Shown: in pieces, positions 5,570 through 5,602 of the stretch
Layout: each line of letters starts with the position of its first letter
Numbering within the stretch: the first letter of the stretch is position 1
Assembly (NCBI GenBank): GCA_017881545.1
Contig: JADGQU010000186.1
Span: forward strand, 1 to 5,602
Reading direction: 5' to 3'
Source: Gemmatimonadaceae bacterium
GTDB lineage: Bacteria; Gemmatimonadota; Gemmatimonadetes; Gemmatimonadales; Gemmatimonadaceae
Length of the DNA stretch: 5,602 bases
Notes under the pieces: model-generated
Told to the model about the DNA's origin: nothing
What the model saw: only the letters and a program-made list of their open reading frames with translations
Database searches by the model: none
Made by a program: the position numbers and the translations under genes

Positions 5570-5602
5570 ATGAAGCGAATCGAAAAGTTTTCCCTAATGC
5601 GA
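5570..5602 (+). CDS. Possible start of a further gene (11 codons)
   Basis: An open frame from ATG 5570 runs to the window edge and would encode MKRIEKFSLMR. GAGGGG at 5551-5556 could serve as a ribosome-binding site, but the 13-nt distance is long. The in-frame ATG at 5540 is an alternative start. The fragment is too short to recognise, and a GC-rich frame can stay open by chance, so this is only a candidate. The rest of the tail from 5524 to 5569 shows nothing else I can support. Confidence 0.2.
   Translation, partial: MKRIEKFSLMR

Overview
The window is a GC-rich stretch of bacterial chromosome, densely packed and entirely plus-strand. It holds the 3' end of recJ, seven complete genes and a short 3' intergenic tail. 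The genes in order are recJ (partial), rsmD, coaD, a short pta, a STAS anti-sigma-factor antagonist, an RsbW/SpoIIAB-type kinase, a GAF/SpoIIE-type phosphatase and rsmA (ksgA). I see no tRNA, rRNA, CRISPR array, insertion sequence or phage gene. Five of the seven complete genes appear to start with GTG. GC-rich codon use, an RsbV/RsbW/RsbU-type module and this mix of housekeeping neighbours fit Gemmatimonadota or a similar GC-rich soil phylum. That assignment is inference from general impression, not proven by any single marker.

Layout. Bases 1-319 encode the RecJ C-terminus, followed by a 49-nt gap with a cytosine-tract repeat. Bases 369-2313 carry rsmD (16S rRNA m2G966 methyltransferase), coaD (4'-phosphopantetheine to dephospho-CoA) and pta (acetyl-CoA to acetyl phosphate). 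Gaps between these three are 1 and 3 nt. A 29-nt gap with a good ribosome-binding site precedes the STAS gene. The STAS, kinase and phosphatase genes (2343-4680) overlap by 1 nt (TGATG) and 4 nt (GTGA). rsmA follows after 2 nt, with its Shine-Dalgarno sequence inside the end of the phosphatase gene. The last 113 nt hold a 7-bp hairpin and possibly the first codons of another gene.

How the genes work together. The three regulatory genes form a complete partner-switching circuit: kinase/anti-sigma factor, its phosphorylatable antagonist, and the phosphatase that reactivates the antagonist on a signal sensed by GAF domains. No sigma factor or other target is encoded in the window, so the output is unknown. 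The spacing suggests co-transcription or translational coupling with CoA/acetyl-phosphate metabolism upstream and rRNA dimethylation downstream. The most notable single-gene feature is the short Pta, which keeps the catalytic C-terminal motifs but lacks a segment that in Methanosarcina Pta carries an arginine implicated in CoA binding.
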